NCBI RefSeq assembly: GCF_900104955.1
Contig: NZ_FNSI01000001.1
Span: forward strand, 5,180,001-5,244,000
Direction: 5' to 3'
From: Beijerinckia sp. 28-YEA-48
GTDB lineage: Bacteria > Pseudomonadota > Alphaproteobacteria > Rhizobiales > Beijerinckiaceae
Length of the DNA stretch: 64,000 bases
Made by a program: the position numbers and the translations under genes. Shown here in pieces: positions 14,938-24,621 of this stretch. The stretch's first letter is position 1, and each line of letters begins with the position of its first letter. Below the pieces are notes generated by a model. That model made no database searches, was not told where the DNA came from, and saw only the letters and a list, made by a program, of their open reading frames with translations.

Positions 14938-17900
14938 ATGCCGAAACGCACGGATATTGAAACGATCATGATCATCGGAGCCGGGCCGATCATTATCGGC
15001 CAGGCCTGCGAATTCGACTATTCGGGGACGCAAGCGTGTAAGGCGCTGCGCGAGGAAGGCTACCGGATCGTTCTGGTCAATTCCAACCCGGCGACGATCA
15101 TGACCGACCCGGACATGGCCGACCGGACCTATGTCGAGCCGATCACGCCGGAGATCGTTGCCAAGATCATCGAGAAAGAGCGCGGCGACCGTTCGAAGGG
15201 CTTCGCCCTGCTGCCGACCATGGGCGGCCAGACGGCGCTGAATTGCGCCCTGTCGCTGAAGCAGATGGGCGTGCTCGAGACCTACGACATCGAGATGATT
15301 GGCGCGACGGCGGAAGCCATCGACAAAGCCGAGGATCGCCAGCTGTTCCGCGAGGCGATGAAGAAGATCGGCCTGGACACGCCGCGCTCGCGGCTGGCCA
15401 ATGCCTCCGACCTGAAGAAGGCGGACAAGGACGAATTCCATCGCCAGCAGGCGGCCGTTGCCGCGCAGCATAGCGATCCGGTCGAGCGCCAGCGGGCGGT
15501 CGAGGCGTCGGCGCGCGAGTGGCAGTCGAAAGAGGCGGAGCGCAAGCGCCGCTATGTGTCGAAGGGCTTGCAGGAAGCGCTGGAAGCCATCGACGACATT
15601 GGTCTGCCGGCGATCATCCGGCCATCGTTCACGATGGGCGGCACCGGCGGCGGCATCGCCTATGACAAGAACGAATATATCGACATCGTGCAGAGCGGGC
15701 TCGACGCCTCGCCGACGACGGAAGTGCTGATCGAGGAAAGCGTTCTCGGCTGGAAGGAATATGAGATGGAAGTGGTCCGCGATAAGGCGGACAATTGCAT
15801 CATCATCTGCTCCATCGAAAACCTTGATCCGATGGGCGTGCACACGGGCGACTCGATCACCGTCGCGCCGGCGCTGACGCTGACCGACAAAGAATATCAG
15901 ATCATGCGCGATGCCTCGATCGCGGTGTTGCGCGAGATCGGCGTCGAGACCGGTGGTTCGAACGTGCAGTTCGCCGTCAATCCCGAGAACGGTCGCATGA
16001 TCGTCATCGAGATGAATCCGCGCGTCTCGCGTTCGTCGGCGCTGGCCTCCAAGGCGACGGGCTTCCCGATCGCCAAGGTCGCGGCGAAACTCGCCGTCGG
16101 CTACACGCTTGACGAGATCGCCAACGACATCACCGGCGGCGCCACGCCGGCGTCGTTCGAGCCGACCATCGATTATGTGGTCACCAAGATTCCGCGCTTT
16201 GCCTTCGAGAAGTTCCCGGGCGCCGAGCCCATTCTGACGACGGCGATGAAATCGGTCGGCGAGGCCATGGCCATCGGCCGTACCTTCGCTGAATCGCTGC
16301 AGAAGGCGCTGCGCTCGCTGGAAACGGGCCTCTCCGGCCTCGATCCGTTCGAAATCGATGGCATCGGCCGTGGCGACGACATGAATGTGCTGCGTCGGGC
16401 GCTTGGCACGCCGACGCCCGATCGCCTGCTTGTCGTCGGGCAGGCGCTGCGCATGGGCATGTCGGTCGAAGACATCTATGACGCTTGCCGGATCGATCGC
16501 TGGTTCCTGGAACGACTGGCTGAAATCATCGCGCTGGAAAAGCGCGTCGCCGCCCATGGCCTGCCGCAGGATGCCGACAATCTGCGTATGCTGAAGGCTG
16601 CCGGTTTCTCCGATCTGCGGTTGGCGTCGTTGACCAACGGCCACGAAGAAGACGTGCGCAAGCTGCGCCACGATCTCGGTGTGCGCCCGGTTTACAAGCG
16701 CATCGACACCTGCGCGGCGGAGTTCGCTTCGCCCACGGCCTATATGTATTCGACCTATGAAACGCCTTTCGCCGGCCAGCTGGCCTGCGAAGCGCGCCCG
16801 TCGGACAAGGAAAAGATCGTCATCCTCGGTGGCGGTCCGAACCGTATCGGTCAGGGTATCGAGTTCGACTATTGCTGCGTGCACGCCTGTTTCGCGCTGT
16901 CGGATGTCGGCTACGAAACCATCATGATCAATTGCAATCCGGAGACGGTGTCGACCGACTACGACACATCGGACCGGTTGTATTTCGAGCCGCTGACGGC
17001 CGAAGACGTGCTTGAGATCATGGACAAGGAACGCGAGAACGGCACGGTCAAGGGCGCCATCGTCCAGTTCGGCGGCCAGACGCCGCTGAAACTGTCGCAT
17101 GCGCTGGAAGACGCCGGGATCACCATTCTCGGCACCTCGGTCGAGTCGATCGATCTCGCCGAAGACCGCGATCAGTTCAAGCGTCTGCTCGATCGGCTGC
17201 GGTTGAAGCAGCCCAACAATGCCATTGCCTATTCGGTCGAACAGGCGCGGCTTGTGGCCAACGAGCTTGGCCTGCCGCTGGTCGTGCGGCCGAGCTATGT
17301 GCTCGGCGGACGCGCCATGGCGATCATTCGTGACGATGCGGCGTTCGACGACTATCTGCTTGGCACCTTGCCGGGCCTGATCCCCTCCGACGTCAAGGCG
17401 CGCTATCCCAACGACAAGACCGGCCAGATCAACACGGTTCTGGGCAAGAACCCGTTGCTGTTCGATCGCTATCTGTCGGACGCGCTGGAAGTCGACGTCG
17501 ACTGCCTGTGCGATGGCAAGGACGTGTTCATCGCCGGCATCATGGAACATATCGAGGAAGCCGGCATTCACTCCGGTGACTCGGCCTGTTCGCTGCCGCC
17601 GCGTTCTCTAACGCCCGAAACCCTGGCGCGGCTCGAGGATCAGACCCGCAAGCTCGCCCTGGGGCTCAAGGTCGGCGGCCTGATGAACGTGCAATACGCC
17701 ATCAAGGATGGCGAGATTTACGTGCTCGAAGTCAACCCGCGCGCTTCGCGCACGGTGCCCTTCGTCGCCAAGGTGGTGGGCCACCCGTTCGCCAAGATCG
17801 CCTCCCGCATTATGGCTGGCGAATCGCTCGCCTCCTTCGGCCTCAAGCCGGCGGAGCTGAAGCATGTGGGCGTCAAGGAAGCGGTGTTTCCGTTCGCCCG

Positions 17901-18438
17901 TTTCCCCGGTGTCGACACGGTGCTCGGGCCGGAAATGCGCTCGACCGGTGAAGTCATCGGGCTCGACCGTAATTTCGAGATCGCCTTCGCCAAAAGCCAG
18001 CTCGGTGGTGGCACCAAGGTGCCGACCAGCGGCACGGTGTTCGTTTCGGTCCGGGATGCCGACAAGGCGCGCGTGCTGGACGCCCTCAAACTGCTGTCGA
18101 GCAACGGCTTCAAAGTGGTGGCGACTAGCGGGACCCAGCGGTTCCTGGAAGCCGGCGGCGTGCCGGCCCAACGGATCAACAAAGTGTCGGAAGGGCGCCC
18201 ACACGTGGTCGACGCCATCAGCAATGGCGCTATCCAGCTGGTGTTCAACACCACGGAAGGCGCGCAGGCGCTGCTCGATTCGCGCTCGTTGCGCCGGGCG
18301 GCGCTGCTCCACAAGGTGCCCTATTACACCACTCTGGCCGGCGCCTTGGCCGCGGCCCAGGGGATCAGGGCCTATAAGGGGGGCGACCTGGAGGTCAGGG
18401 CCCTGCAGGATTATTTCGATCCTGCGGCTGCATCGTAA
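14938..18438 (+). CDS. carB: Carbamoyl-phosphate synthase large subunit
   Basis: The 1166-residue protein is full-length CarB, which makes carbamoyl phosphate from bicarbonate, ammonia (from CarA) and two ATP, for arginine and pyrimidines. Two ATP-grasp halves are evident: the first opens [18 protein letters not shown], the second near residue 621 with [43 protein letters not shown] and [19 protein letters not shown] mark the two ATP sites. The last 140 residues form the MGS-like allosteric domain ([19 protein letters not shown]). An insertion near residues 165-205 after [16 protein letters not shown] is typical of this bacterial group. The carA partner is 3.7 kb away on the other strand. Confidence 0.98.
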   Translation: MPKRTDIETIMIIGAGPIIIGQACEFDYSGTQACKALREEGYRIVLVNSNPATIMTDPDMADRTYVEPITPEIVAKIIEKERGDRSKGFALLPTMGGQTALNCALSLKQMGVLETYDIEMIGATAEAIDKAEDRQLFREAMKKIGLDTPRSRLANASDLKKADKDEFHRQQAAVAAQHSDPVERQRAVEASAREWQSKEAERKRRYVSKGLQEALEAIDDIGLPAIIRPSFTMGGTGGGIAYDKNEYIDIVQSGLDASPTTEVLIEESVLGWKEYEMEVVRDKADNCIIICSIENLDPMGVHTGDSITVAPALTLTDKEYQIMRDASIAVLREIGVETGGSNVQFAVNPENGRMIVIEMNPRVSRSSALASKATGFPIAKVAAKLAVGYTLDEIANDITGGATPASFEPTIDYVVTKIPRFAFEKFPGAEPILTTAMKSVGEAMAIGRTFAESLQKALRSLETGLSGLDPFEIDGIGRGDDMNVLRRALGTPTPDRLLVVGQALRMGMSVEDIYDACRIDRWFLERLAEIIALEKRVAAHGLPQDADNLRMLKAAGFSDLRLASLTNGHEEDVRKLRHDLGVRPVYKRIDTCAAEFASPTAYMYSTYETPFAGQLACEARPSDKEKIVILGGGPNRIGQGIEFDYCCVHACFALSDVGYETIMINCNPETVSTDYDTSDRLYFEPLTAEDVLEIMDKERENGTVKGAIVQFGGQTPLKLSHALEDAGITILGTSVESIDLAEDRDQFKRLLDRLRLKQPNNAIAYSVEQARLVANELGLPLVVRPSYVLGGRAMAIIRDDAAFDDYLLGTLPGLIPSDVKARYPNDKTGQINTVLGKNPLLFDRYLSDALEVDVDCLCDGKDVFIAGIMEHIEEAGIHSGDSACSLPPRSLTPETLARLEDQTRKLALGLKVGGLMNVQYAIKDGEIYVLEVNPRASRTVPFVAKVVGHPFAKIASRIMAGESLASFGLKPAELKHVGVKEAVFPFARFPGVDTVLGPEMRSTGEVIGLDRNFEIAFAKSQLGGGTKVPTSGTVFVSVRDADKARVLDALKLLSSNGFKVVATSGTQRFLEAGGVPAQRINKVSEGRPHVVDAISNGAIQLVFNTTEGAQALLDSRSLRRAALLHKVPYYTTLAGALAAAQGIRAYKGGDLEVRALQDYFDPAAAS

Positions 18439-18644
18439 CGGCGGAAAACGCAACTTTTCCTTCCGCTTGACGTTCAGCCCGCAAGAGGTTCCCATAAGCA
18501 GGAACTGAGCGGAGTTGCGGTGGCGTGACCATTGATATGGGCACGCCTCCGCCATATCGTATTGCCATGTTTCCGTGGCAGATGCGGCAAAACAACCAAG
18601 GAAGTATCTGTCCCGCCTAGCGGGTGAATCGAAAGAGAAGCATG

Positions 18645-19118
18645 ATGGAAAAAGTTCCGATGACCGAGGTCGGTTACCAGTCGCTGGAAACGGAGCTGAA
18701 GCGCCGCCAGCAAGAGGATCGTCCGCGCATCATCCAGCAAATCGCCGAGGCGCGTTCGCACGGCGATCTGTCCGAAAATGCCGAATATCATGCGGCCAAG
18801 GAAGCTCAGTCGCACAACGAGGGCCGGATCGCCGAGCTTGAGGACAAGCTGTCGCGCGCCGAGGTCATCGACCTGACCAAGTTGTCGGGAAATACCGTGA
18901 AATTCGGCGCCACCGTCACGTTGATCGACGAGGACACCGAGGAAGAGAAGAAATACCAGATCGTCGGCGAGCCGGAGGCCGACGTGAAGTCTGGCCGCGT
19001 GTCCATCACCTCGCCGATCGCCCGCGCGCTGATCGGCAAGAAGGTCGGTGATTCCGTCGAAGTGATCGCGCCAGGTGGCGGCAAGAGCTACGAGATCATG
19101 AAGATCCAATTCGGCTGA
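18645..19118 (+). CDS. greA: Transcription elongation factor GreA
   Basis: The 157-residue protein has the GreA N-terminal coiled coil with the acidic tip [16 protein letters not shown], whose Asp and Glu help RNA polymerase cleave backtracked RNA. The C-terminal FKBP-like domain ends [29 protein letters not shown] site precedes two adjacent ATGs at 18642 and 18645; the second gives the usual length and start. It is on the same strand as carB, 206 bases downstream, probably with its own promoter, and ends at a strong hairpin. Confidence 0.98.
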   Translation: MEKVPMTEVGYQSLETELKRRQQEDRPRIIQQIAEARSHGDLSENAEYHAAKEAQSHNEGRIAELEDKLSRAEVIDLTKLSGNTVKFGATVTLIDEDTEEEKKYQIVGEPEADVKSGRVSITSPIARALIGKKVGDSVEVIAPGGGKSYEIMKIQFG

Positions 19119-19165
19119 TCAAAGCCGCTCGATAGAAGTCGCACTTGGACTAGAAGCCGCACTTG

Positions 19166-19206
19166 GAAAGCCGCGCTTAGAAATCACGTTTAGCGCGGCT
19201 TTCTCT
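19166..19206 (+). terminator. Terminator of greA
   Basis: GAAAGCCGCGCT (19166-19177) pairs perfectly with AGCGCGGCTTTC (19192-19203) over a 14-base loop and runs into a T/C-rich tail, about 50 bases after greA. Just upstream, 19134-19165 holds two imperfect copies of GAAG(T/C)CGCACTTGGA, part of the same repeat-like tract. Confidence 0.75.
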
Positions 19207-19229
19207 CCTCTCACCGACAGAGTACGGGC

Positions 19230-20201
19230 ATGCAGGCGCCGCTGCTGTCACCAGCGACACGAGTGTTGGTTTTCGGGTCCGGCCTCGCCGGGCATGAGGC
19301 CAATGCCATCGGTGTCGCCGGCGCCCTGGTACCGGGTTATGCGACCGTGCGCGTGGCGCCGCGCCCGCTGTTTGCCGCGACGGCGCCCTGGGGCTTTGTC
19401 GATCCCGGTGACTTTGCTCGCGTTCCCGACGTCGATATCGCCATCGCTTGCGGTCGCGTCACGGTGCCTTATCTGCGCGCCATCAAGCGGCGGTCGGGCG
19501 GGCGGACGCTCACTGTCTTCCTGCAGGATCCGCGCGCCTGGCGCGGTACATTCGATCTGATCTGGGTGCCGGAACACGACAAGCTGCGTGGCGCCAATGT
19601 GATGACGACGGCAGTTTCGCCACACTCGGTTTCGCCCGGCATTCTGTCCTATGGGCGCGCCACGCCTGATCCACGGCTGGCGCCTCTGCCGACGCCACGC
19701 GTCGCCATGGTGCTGGGGGGGGACAGCGGCGCGCATCGTTTTGAAGCAAACGACATCGCTGCGCTTGCCGAAATCGCCGGTGAGATCGCCGCCTCGGGCG
19801 CCGGCCTGATGGTGACGGCGTCCCGGCGGACGCCGGCGGCCCTGACGGCGGCGATCCGCGCGGCGGTGGGCGCGGCGGTTGGCGATGGTGAGAATATCTT
19901 CATCTGGGACGGCACGGGCGAAAATCCTTATCGCGCCATGCTGGCTCTGGCTGATTCCATCATTGTCACCGGCGACAGCGTCAATATGTGTGGCGAAGCC
20001 TGCGCCACCGGCGTGCCGGTGCATATTTACGAGCCGACTGGCGGCTCACCCAAGATCACCCGTTTCATCGATGGTCTTGTCGCCCATGGCGCGGCGCGGC
20101 GTTGGGCGGGGCAATTGGAAAGCTGGTCCTATGCGCCGCTTGATGCGACGGGCGATATCGCGGCGGAAGTGGCGCGGCGCTATCTGGCGCACCACGCCTA
20201 A
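19230..20201 (+). CDS. Mitochondrial fission ELM1-family protein
   Basis: The 323-residue product matches the ELM1 family (formerly DUF1022), bacterial relatives of a plant mitochondrial fission factor with a glycosyltransferase-B-like fold. Characteristic stretches are VLVFGSGLAGHEANAIGVA, TVFLQDPRAWRGTFDLIWVPEHD, VAMVLGGDSGAHRF and DSIIVTGDSVNMCGEACATGVPVHIYEP. The biochemical role in bacteria is unknown; the fold suggests a sugar-nucleotide enzyme of the envelope. It begins 27 bases after the greA terminator and converges on a 2OG oxygenase across a large palindrome. Confidence 0.9.
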   Translation: MQAPLLSPATRVLVFGSGLAGHEANAIGVAGALVPGYATVRVAPRPLFAATAPWGFVDPGDFARVPDVDIAIACGRVTVPYLRAIKRRSGGRTLTVFLQDPRAWRGTFDLIWVPEHDKLRGANVMTTAVSPHSVSPGILSYGRATPDPRLAPLPTPRVAMVLGGDSGAHRFEANDIAALAEIAGEIAASGAGLMVTASRRTPAALTAAIRAAVGAAVGDGENIFIWDGTGENPYRAMLALADSIIVTGDSVNMCGEACATGVPVHIYEPTGGSPKITRFIDGLVAHGAARRWAGQLESWSYAPLDATGDIAAEVARRYLAHHA

Positions 20202-20236
20202 AGCAAATCACGTTTCGGCAGAAACGTGATTTGCTT
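20201..20236. repeat. Dispersed palindrome, copy 1
   Basis: AAGCAAATCACGTTTC (20201-20216), loop GGCA, and GAAACGTGATTTGCTT (20221-20236) form a perfect 16-base stem that begins on the last base of the ELM1 stop codon. Near-identical elements occur at 24035-24070 and 29862-29896, each time between converging transcription units. It probably works as a bidirectional terminator or 3'-end stabiliser. Confidence 0.85.
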
Positions 20237-20267
20237 AGATCCTCTTATTTGGATGGGTCTTCATGGC

Positions 20268-20287
20268 GCTCGACGATTCCGTCGAGC
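20268..20287 (-). terminator. Hairpin downstream of the 2OG oxygenase gene
   Basis: GCTCGACG (20268-20275) and CGTCGAGC (20280-20287) form an eight-base stem with an ATTC loop, 20 bases beyond the oxygenase stop on the minus strand. No strong T-run follows, so the terminator role is uncertain. Confidence 0.35.
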
Positions 20288-20307
20288 CCTGAAACGCTAT
20301 GGAAGGA

Positions 20308-20985
20308 TCAAACGCGGACAGGCTGATCGGCGAAGGACAGCTGTTCGCGAGCGCGCCAGTCGTGCGTCACATAATTGAGAATGACCGATTTGCGCACGCC
20401 GATGATCGGGCGGTTGACGAAGCCGTGCCAGGTGTTGTTGCCGGGCACGAACACCATCGCGGTGTTGGGAATGAAGGGCGAGCGGCCGAAGTGAGTCTTC
20501 TCGTCGGCATAAATGTCGGTGCCGAGCTCTTCATGTCCCGGTTCATCGGACAGATAGATCAGGCAGGTGAATTTCTTGACGCCGAGATCGGTGTGCGGCT
20601 GCAGCCAGAAGCCATCGATATCGAGAGCATATTCGAGACGCAGCAACGTGTCGTCGATCGGCGCGCCGAATTTCGCGGCGATGGCGCTGGTGACGTCGCG
20701 TCCATGCAGCGCCTTGGCGACTTCACGCATGACCGGGAAGCGGGTCATGTTGGCTTCGTCGAAATACGACCGCGTATCGTTGTGCAATTCGCGCTTGCCT
20801 GAAACGCCATCGGTCGAAGGCGCACGGAAGGGCAAAGTGTTCAACGCTTCCGACACGCCCGCCGGAAACAGGTCGTCCATCAGGAAATGCCGATAGGGCT
20901 GATCAAAGGGCCGCGCCGCATCGATCGATGCGCAGAAGGTTTTGGCAATTTGGTCGGCCGAAGCCGGAGAAGCTGCTGTCATCAA
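20308..20985 (-). CDS. 2-oxoglutarate/Fe(II)-dependent oxygenase-like protein
   Basis: The 225-residue protein has the double-stranded beta-helix pattern of 2OG-Fe(II) oxygenases: the HxD iron motif in LQPHTDLGVKKFTCLIYLSD near residue 138, the distal His in FVPGNNTWHGF near residue 193, and a basic residue for 2-oxoglutarate in GVRKSVILNY. It resembles prolyl-4-hydroxylase-like bacterial proteins often found with glycan or secondary metabolism genes. The substrate is unknown. Two ATGs (20985, 20982) open the frame. It is divergent from a secreted esterase. Confidence 0.85.
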   Translation of the reverse strand: MMTAASPASADQIAKTFCASIDAARPFDQPYRHFLMDDLFPAGVSEALNTLPFRAPSTDGVSGKRELHNDTRSYFDEANMTRFPVMREVAKALHGRDVTSAIAAKFGAPIDDTLLRLEYALDIDGFWLQPHTDLGVKKFTCLIYLSDEPGHEELGTDIYADEKTHFGRSPFIPNTAMVFVPGNNTWHGFVNRPIIGVRKSVILNYVTHDWRAREQLSFADQPVRV

Positions 20986-21056
20986 CCTTGCTCTCTAGAC
21001 GCGATCAGCGTCCGTTCTACATGTGCCCCAAAGCGCCGGCACCATAGTGCCCAGGG

Positions 21057-21092
21057 CCTGGAGCCGCAAGAAAGACCTGGAGCCGCAAGAAA
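21057..21092. repeat. Short tandem duplication
   Basis: CCTGGAGCCGCAAGAAA occurs twice exactly, at 21057-21073 and 21076-21092, in the non-coding gap between the oxygenase and esterase genes. It probably arose by slippage; no function is evident. Confidence 0.7.
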
Positions 21093-21189
21093 ATGGTTGA
21101 TCAAGCCGTTGGCGCGCTCGGAAAACCATGTTCGAATTGGTCTTTCTCCAGACTAGGGCTGGACCGAGAGGAAAAACAGGGAGGCTGTT

Positions 21190-22125
21190 ATGAAACGCGC
21201 GTTGATCGGGGCCATGGCGCTTGCTGCGGGCCTTCTGCTTCCGGCGGCCTATGCCAGCGCCCAAGTGCCGCAGGACATCGCCGCGAAACTGAAGGAGATC
21301 GGCCGCGCGGTGGCGCCGCCGCCGACCGCTGCGCTCTATCTGCCCTTGCAAGGCACCGATCCCTATCCCGGTGTCGACGTGAAGCGCGACATCAAATACG
21401 GCCCCGACGCGCGCAATCTTCTCGATGTCGTCACCGCCTCGGGCGCCGCGGGTGGTGCGCGCCCAGTGCTCGTCTTCGTTCATGGTGGCGGGTTCGTTGC
21501 CGGCAATAAGACGGCTGCGAATTCGCCCTTCTACGGCAATGTGCCGACATGGGCGGTGAAGAACGGTTTCGTTGGTGTCAGCATGACCTATCGGTTGGCG
21601 CCGCAAAATCCATGGCCGGCGGGCCGCGATGACGTGGCGGCGGCGATCAACTGGGTGCGCGACAACATCGCTTCATACGGCGGCGATCCACAGCGCATCT
21701 TTCTCATGGGTCATTCGGCTGGCGCCATCCATGTGGCGAGCTATGTCGCGCAGGTTGCCGAAAAAGGCGAAAGCCCGATCGGTGGCGCACTGATGGTGTC
21801 GGCGCTGTATGACTTCACGCCCGAGAACATCAGCAACGCGGAGCGCGCTTATTTCGGCGAGGACCGCGCCCGGTTGGCGGAGGGGTCTTCGCTGCCGCAT
21901 CTTTCGAAAGCGAAGTTCCCGTTGTTGGTCGCGCATGCGGAACTCGATCCGCTGAATTTCGTCGCGCAATCGGAATTGGCCAACAAGACATTATGCGCGG
22001 CGCAGAAATGCCCGCGCTTCGTGCGGCTGGCCGATCACAGTCACATGTCCGAAATCTATGCGGTCGGCACAGCTGATACGTCACTGACCAGGGAAATTTT
22101 GGCTTTTACGCGCGGCGTTCAATAG
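21190..22125 (+). CDS. Secreted alpha/beta hydrolase (esterase, HSL-like)
   Basis: The 311-residue product has a signal peptide (MKRALIGAMALAAGLLLPAA, cleavage near ASA-Q, residue 25). The mature part has the oxyanion motif FVHGGGFVAG, the nucleophile elbow FLMGHSAGAIHVA, the acid in AHAELDPLNF and the His in LADHSHMSE. This set defines BD-FAE/carboxylesterase-like alpha/beta hydrolases. The substrate is unknown. GGAGGC precedes the start. It converges on carA with a 52-base gap. Confidence 0.92.
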   Translation: MKRALIGAMALAAGLLLPAAYASAQVPQDIAAKLKEIGRAVAPPPTAALYLPLQGTDPYPGVDVKRDIKYGPDARNLLDVVTASGAAGGARPVLVFVHGGGFVAGNKTAANSPFYGNVPTWAVKNGFVGVSMTYRLAPQNPWPAGRDDVAAAINWVRDNIASYGGDPQRIFLMGHSAGAIHVASYVAQVAEKGESPIGGALMVSALYDFTPENISNAERAYFGEDRARLAEGSSLPHLSKAKFPLLVAHAELDPLNFVAQSELANKTLCAAQKCPRFVRLADHSHMSEIYAVGTADTSLTREILAFTRGVQ

Positions 22126-22177
22126 CGCGGTTGTGGTGCGATGGGCCGCCGTTTCGCGGCGGCCCTCCGGAGGTCTG

Positions 22178-23380
22178 TTACGCGGCTTTCTTCGACTTCT
22201 GCATCAGTTCGACGAAGCGTTTGAACAGATAGTGCGAATCCTGCGGGCCGGGGCTCGCTTCGGGATGATGCTGCACGGAGAAGGCCGGGCGATCTTCCAG
22301 CGCGATGCCGCAGTTGGAGCCGTCGAACAAGGAGCGATGGGTTTCCTTGGCGTTCTTCGGCAAAGTCTTGCTGTCGACGGCGAAGCCGTGATTCATCGAG
22401 ACGATTTCAACCTTGCCGGTGGTGTAGTCCATCACCGGATGGTTGGCGCCATGGTGGCCCTGGTGCATTTTCTCGGTCTTGGCGCCAACGGCGAGCGCCA
22501 TCATCTGGTGGCCGAGGCAGATGCCGAAGGTCGGCACTTTCGCGTCGAGCAATGACTGGATGACCGGCACGGCATATTTGCCGGTTTCGGCCGGATCGCC
22601 CGGTCCATTCGACAGGAACACGCCGTCGGGCTTCAAAGCGAGAATGTCTTGCGCGGGCGTGGTGGCCGACACGACGGTGACGGCGCAGCCGGCCTTGGCG
22701 AGCAGCCGTAGGATGTTGCGCTTGACGCCGTAGTCGACGGCGACGACGCGATACTGCGGATCGGTCTGGCGACCATAGCCCTCGCCTAGCACCCAGGTCG
22801 TCTCGTCCCAGGTGTAGCGCTGCGCGGTGGTGACATCAGGCACGAGATCCATGCCGTCGATGCCGGGCCAGGCGGCGGCTTCTTTTTTCAGAGCCGCGAG
22901 GTCGAACTTGCCGTCGGGTGCATGGGCGATGACCGCATTGGGCATGCCTTTTTCGCGGATCAGCGCGGTCAGAGCTCGGGTGTCGAGACCGCTGAGGCCG
23001 ATGATGTTGCGGGCCTTCAGCCATTGGTCGAGATGGCGCGTGGCGCGGAAGTTGGACGGATCGGTCACCGGGGCGTGGACGATGATGCCACGGGCGCCGG
23101 AGGCGGCCGCCATGTTGACGGTCTCGATATCTTCCTCGTTGGTGCCGACGTTGCCGACATGGGGGAAGGTGAACGTGATGATCTGGCCGGCATAGGACGG
23201 ATCGGTCAGGATTTCCTGGTAGCCCGTCATGGCGGTGTTGAAACAGACTTCGCCGATGGCCTGGCCGGTGGCGCCGAGGCCGTAGCCCTCGATCACCGTG
23301 CCGTCGGCGAGTACCAGAAGGGCGGTTGGCGCGGGTTTGGTCCAGCCGGTGACTTCCGGCTTCGCTTGAACGTTGGTCAT
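22178..23380 (-). CDS. carA: Carbamoyl-phosphate synthase small subunit
   Basis: The 400-residue protein is the glutaminase subunit that feeds ammonia to CarB. The N-terminal CPSase domain shows TGYQEILTDPSYAGQIITFT. The C-terminal class I amidotransferase has GVFLSNGPGDP, the catalytic Cys in TFGICLGHQMMALA and the HHPEASPGP His/Glu pair. The start at 23380 is chosen because upstream in-frame residues are Arg/Pro-rich and unlike the family. carA and carB are not adjacent and point in opposite directions, so they must be expressed from separate promoters. Confidence 0.97.
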   Translation of the reverse strand: MTNVQAKPEVTGWTKPAPTALLVLADGTVIEGYGLGATGQAIGEVCFNTAMTGYQEILTDPSYAGQIITFTFPHVGNVGTNEEDIETVNMAAASGARGIIVHAPVTDPSNFRATRHLDQWLKARNIIGLSGLDTRALTALIREKGMPNAVIAHAPDGKFDLAALKKEAAAWPGIDGMDLVPDVTTAQRYTWDETTWVLGEGYGRQTDPQYRVVAVDYGVKRNILRLLAKAGCAVTVVSATTPAQDILALKPDGVFLSNGPGDPAETGKYAVPVIQSLLDAKVPTFGICLGHQMMALAVGAKTEKMHQGHHGANHPVMDYTTGKVEIVSMNHGFAVDSKTLPKNAKETHRSLFDGSNCGIALEDRPAFSVQHHPEASPGPQDSHYLFKRFVELMQKSKKAA

Positions 23381-23548
23381 GGTCGCTTTACACCGTTCGC
23401 GCGTGCCTGCGGGCGCGCTGACGCGCCGGTCTGGCCGCGGACATGGGATTGAATTGACGCGCACGCTAACGCATGAGCCGCGAAAACGGAAGCGGCCGCG
23501 TGAAAAGTTCGCGGGAATCAGCAGAAATTAGCAAAACAGGAGCAGGGC

Positions 23549-23998
23549 ATGCGCGAGCGGTTCACCACGGTCATGAAAGAGGCGATGAAGGCTGGGGACA
23601 AGCGGCGCCTGGCGACGGTGCGCATGATCCAGGCCGCCCTGAAGGACAAGGATATCGAGGCGCGCGGGCTGGGCAAAACCGTCTCGGACGATGATATTCT
23701 GGCGTTATTGCAGAAAATGGTGAAGAGCCGGCAGGAATCCGCCGACATCTACGGCAAGGCCGGGCGGCCGGAGCTGGAGACGCAGGAACGCGAGGAAATC
23801 GCCATTATCAACGAGTTTCTGCCCCAGCAGCTCAGCGAAGATGAAGTTAAGGCCGCCATCGCGGCTGCCATCAGCGAGACCGGCGCCACGTCGATGAAGG
23901 ACATGGGCAAGGTCGTTGCTGCGCTCAAGGCAAAATACACCGGCCAGCTCGACTTTGCGAAGGCCAGTGCGCTCGTCAAGGGCATGCTGGGCAGCTGA
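23549..23998 (+). CDS. GatB/YqeY-domain protein
   Basis: The 149-residue protein matches YqeY: LRER(F)TTVMKEAMKAGDKRRLATVRMI at the N-terminus, a conserved ADIYGKAGRPELETQEREE helix and FLPQQLSEDEVKAAI, GATSMKDMGKVVAALKAKY in the tail domain. YqeY resembles the C-terminal tRNA-interacting part of GatB, the tRNA-dependent amidotransferase subunit; its own role is not firmly known. AGGAG lies six bases before the start. It shares a divergent promoter region of 168 bases with carA, and is often found near dnaG and rpoD as here. Confidence 0.93.
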   Translation: MRERFTTVMKEAMKAGDKRRLATVRMIQAALKDKDIEARGLGKTVSDDDILALLQKMVKSRQESADIYGKAGRPELETQEREEIAIINEFLPQQLSEDEVKAAIAAAISETGATSMKDMGKVVAALKAKYTGQLDFAKASALVKGMLGS

Positions 23999-24034
23999 TT
24001 GGCGCCGCTCAGAATGCCGTTTCTAGGATCCTAA

Positions 24035-24070
24035 GGCAAAATTGCGTTTCGTCAGAAACGCGATTTGCTT
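24035..24070. repeat. Dispersed palindrome, copy 2
   Basis: GCAAAATTGCGTTTC, loop GTCA and GAAACGCGATTTGCTT (24055-24070) form an imperfect stem with one bulged A and a G-T pair, matching the element at 20201-20236. The compensating changes (CACG/CGTG to TGCG/CGCG) keep most pairing. It lies between the convergent yqeY and Gly-rich-protein genes and touches the latter's stop codon. Confidence 0.8.
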
Positions 24071-24372
24071 TAGGCCTTGGTCTTCGTGGCGTTGATGATC
24101 ATGCCGACGATCGCCGTGACCACAGCGCCGGAGACGCCGCCGCCGACCAGTTGACCCACGGCGGCAGCAATATCGAAGCCGCCGGTTCCGCCCGCTAGGG
24201 CAGGAATCAGCGACGACAGCAGGCCACCACCGGCGAGACCGCCGATCGCGCCGGCAATGGTATTGCCGGTCGAGCCGAGGCTCGCATTCTTTACCGCACC
24301 GGCGATGCCATTACCGCCGATAACGCCACCAACGATTTGCAGGATGAGATTGATCAACATTGCGCCGGTCAT
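24070..24372 (-). CDS. Small glycine-rich hydrophobic protein, unknown function
   Basis: The 100-residue product has alternating hydrophobic and Gly-rich stretches (GGVIGGNGIAGAVKNA, GAIGGLAGGGLLSSLIPALA, VGQLVGGGVSGAVVTAIVGM), with many GxxxG-like spacings. This suggests tightly packed membrane helices of the glycine-zipper kind, but I do not recognise the family. It has no signal-peptide cleavage site. AGGGGG seven bases before the ATG at 24372 supports translation, and the reading frame's composition is unlike random frames here. It is divergent from dnaG. Confidence 0.7.
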   Translation of the reverse strand: MTGAMLINLILQIVGGVIGGNGIAGAVKNASLGSTGNTIAGAIGGLAGGGLLSSLIPALAGGTGGFDIAAAVGQLVGGGVSGAVVTAIVGMIINATKTKA

Positions 24373-24621
24373 AGAAACCCCCTTCGCAAACGCCGCTTTC
24401 CTTCGCACGGAAGCGAAAGTGGCCACGAAGCCAAATGGCTCCGCCTTGATTGGACACGCAAATTTGGCTTCGCTGCAAGTATTTCCGTCGCTGCTTCGCA
24501 ACATCGCGGGGGAAAGAATCTCAAAATCCGTGTGTGTGACCGCTGGAAAACGGGGAAAACCGCACAATATTAGGACTCTGCGGTTGCAAGGTTCTATCCT
24601 TGCGGATCGAGACCAGCGCTG

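Noticed and set aside
14800..17571. A 923-codon open frame on the minus strand opposite carB
   Set aside because: Its translation is Arg/His/Leu-rich without any domain, lies wholly antisense to a certain carB, and is explained by strong third-position GC bias.
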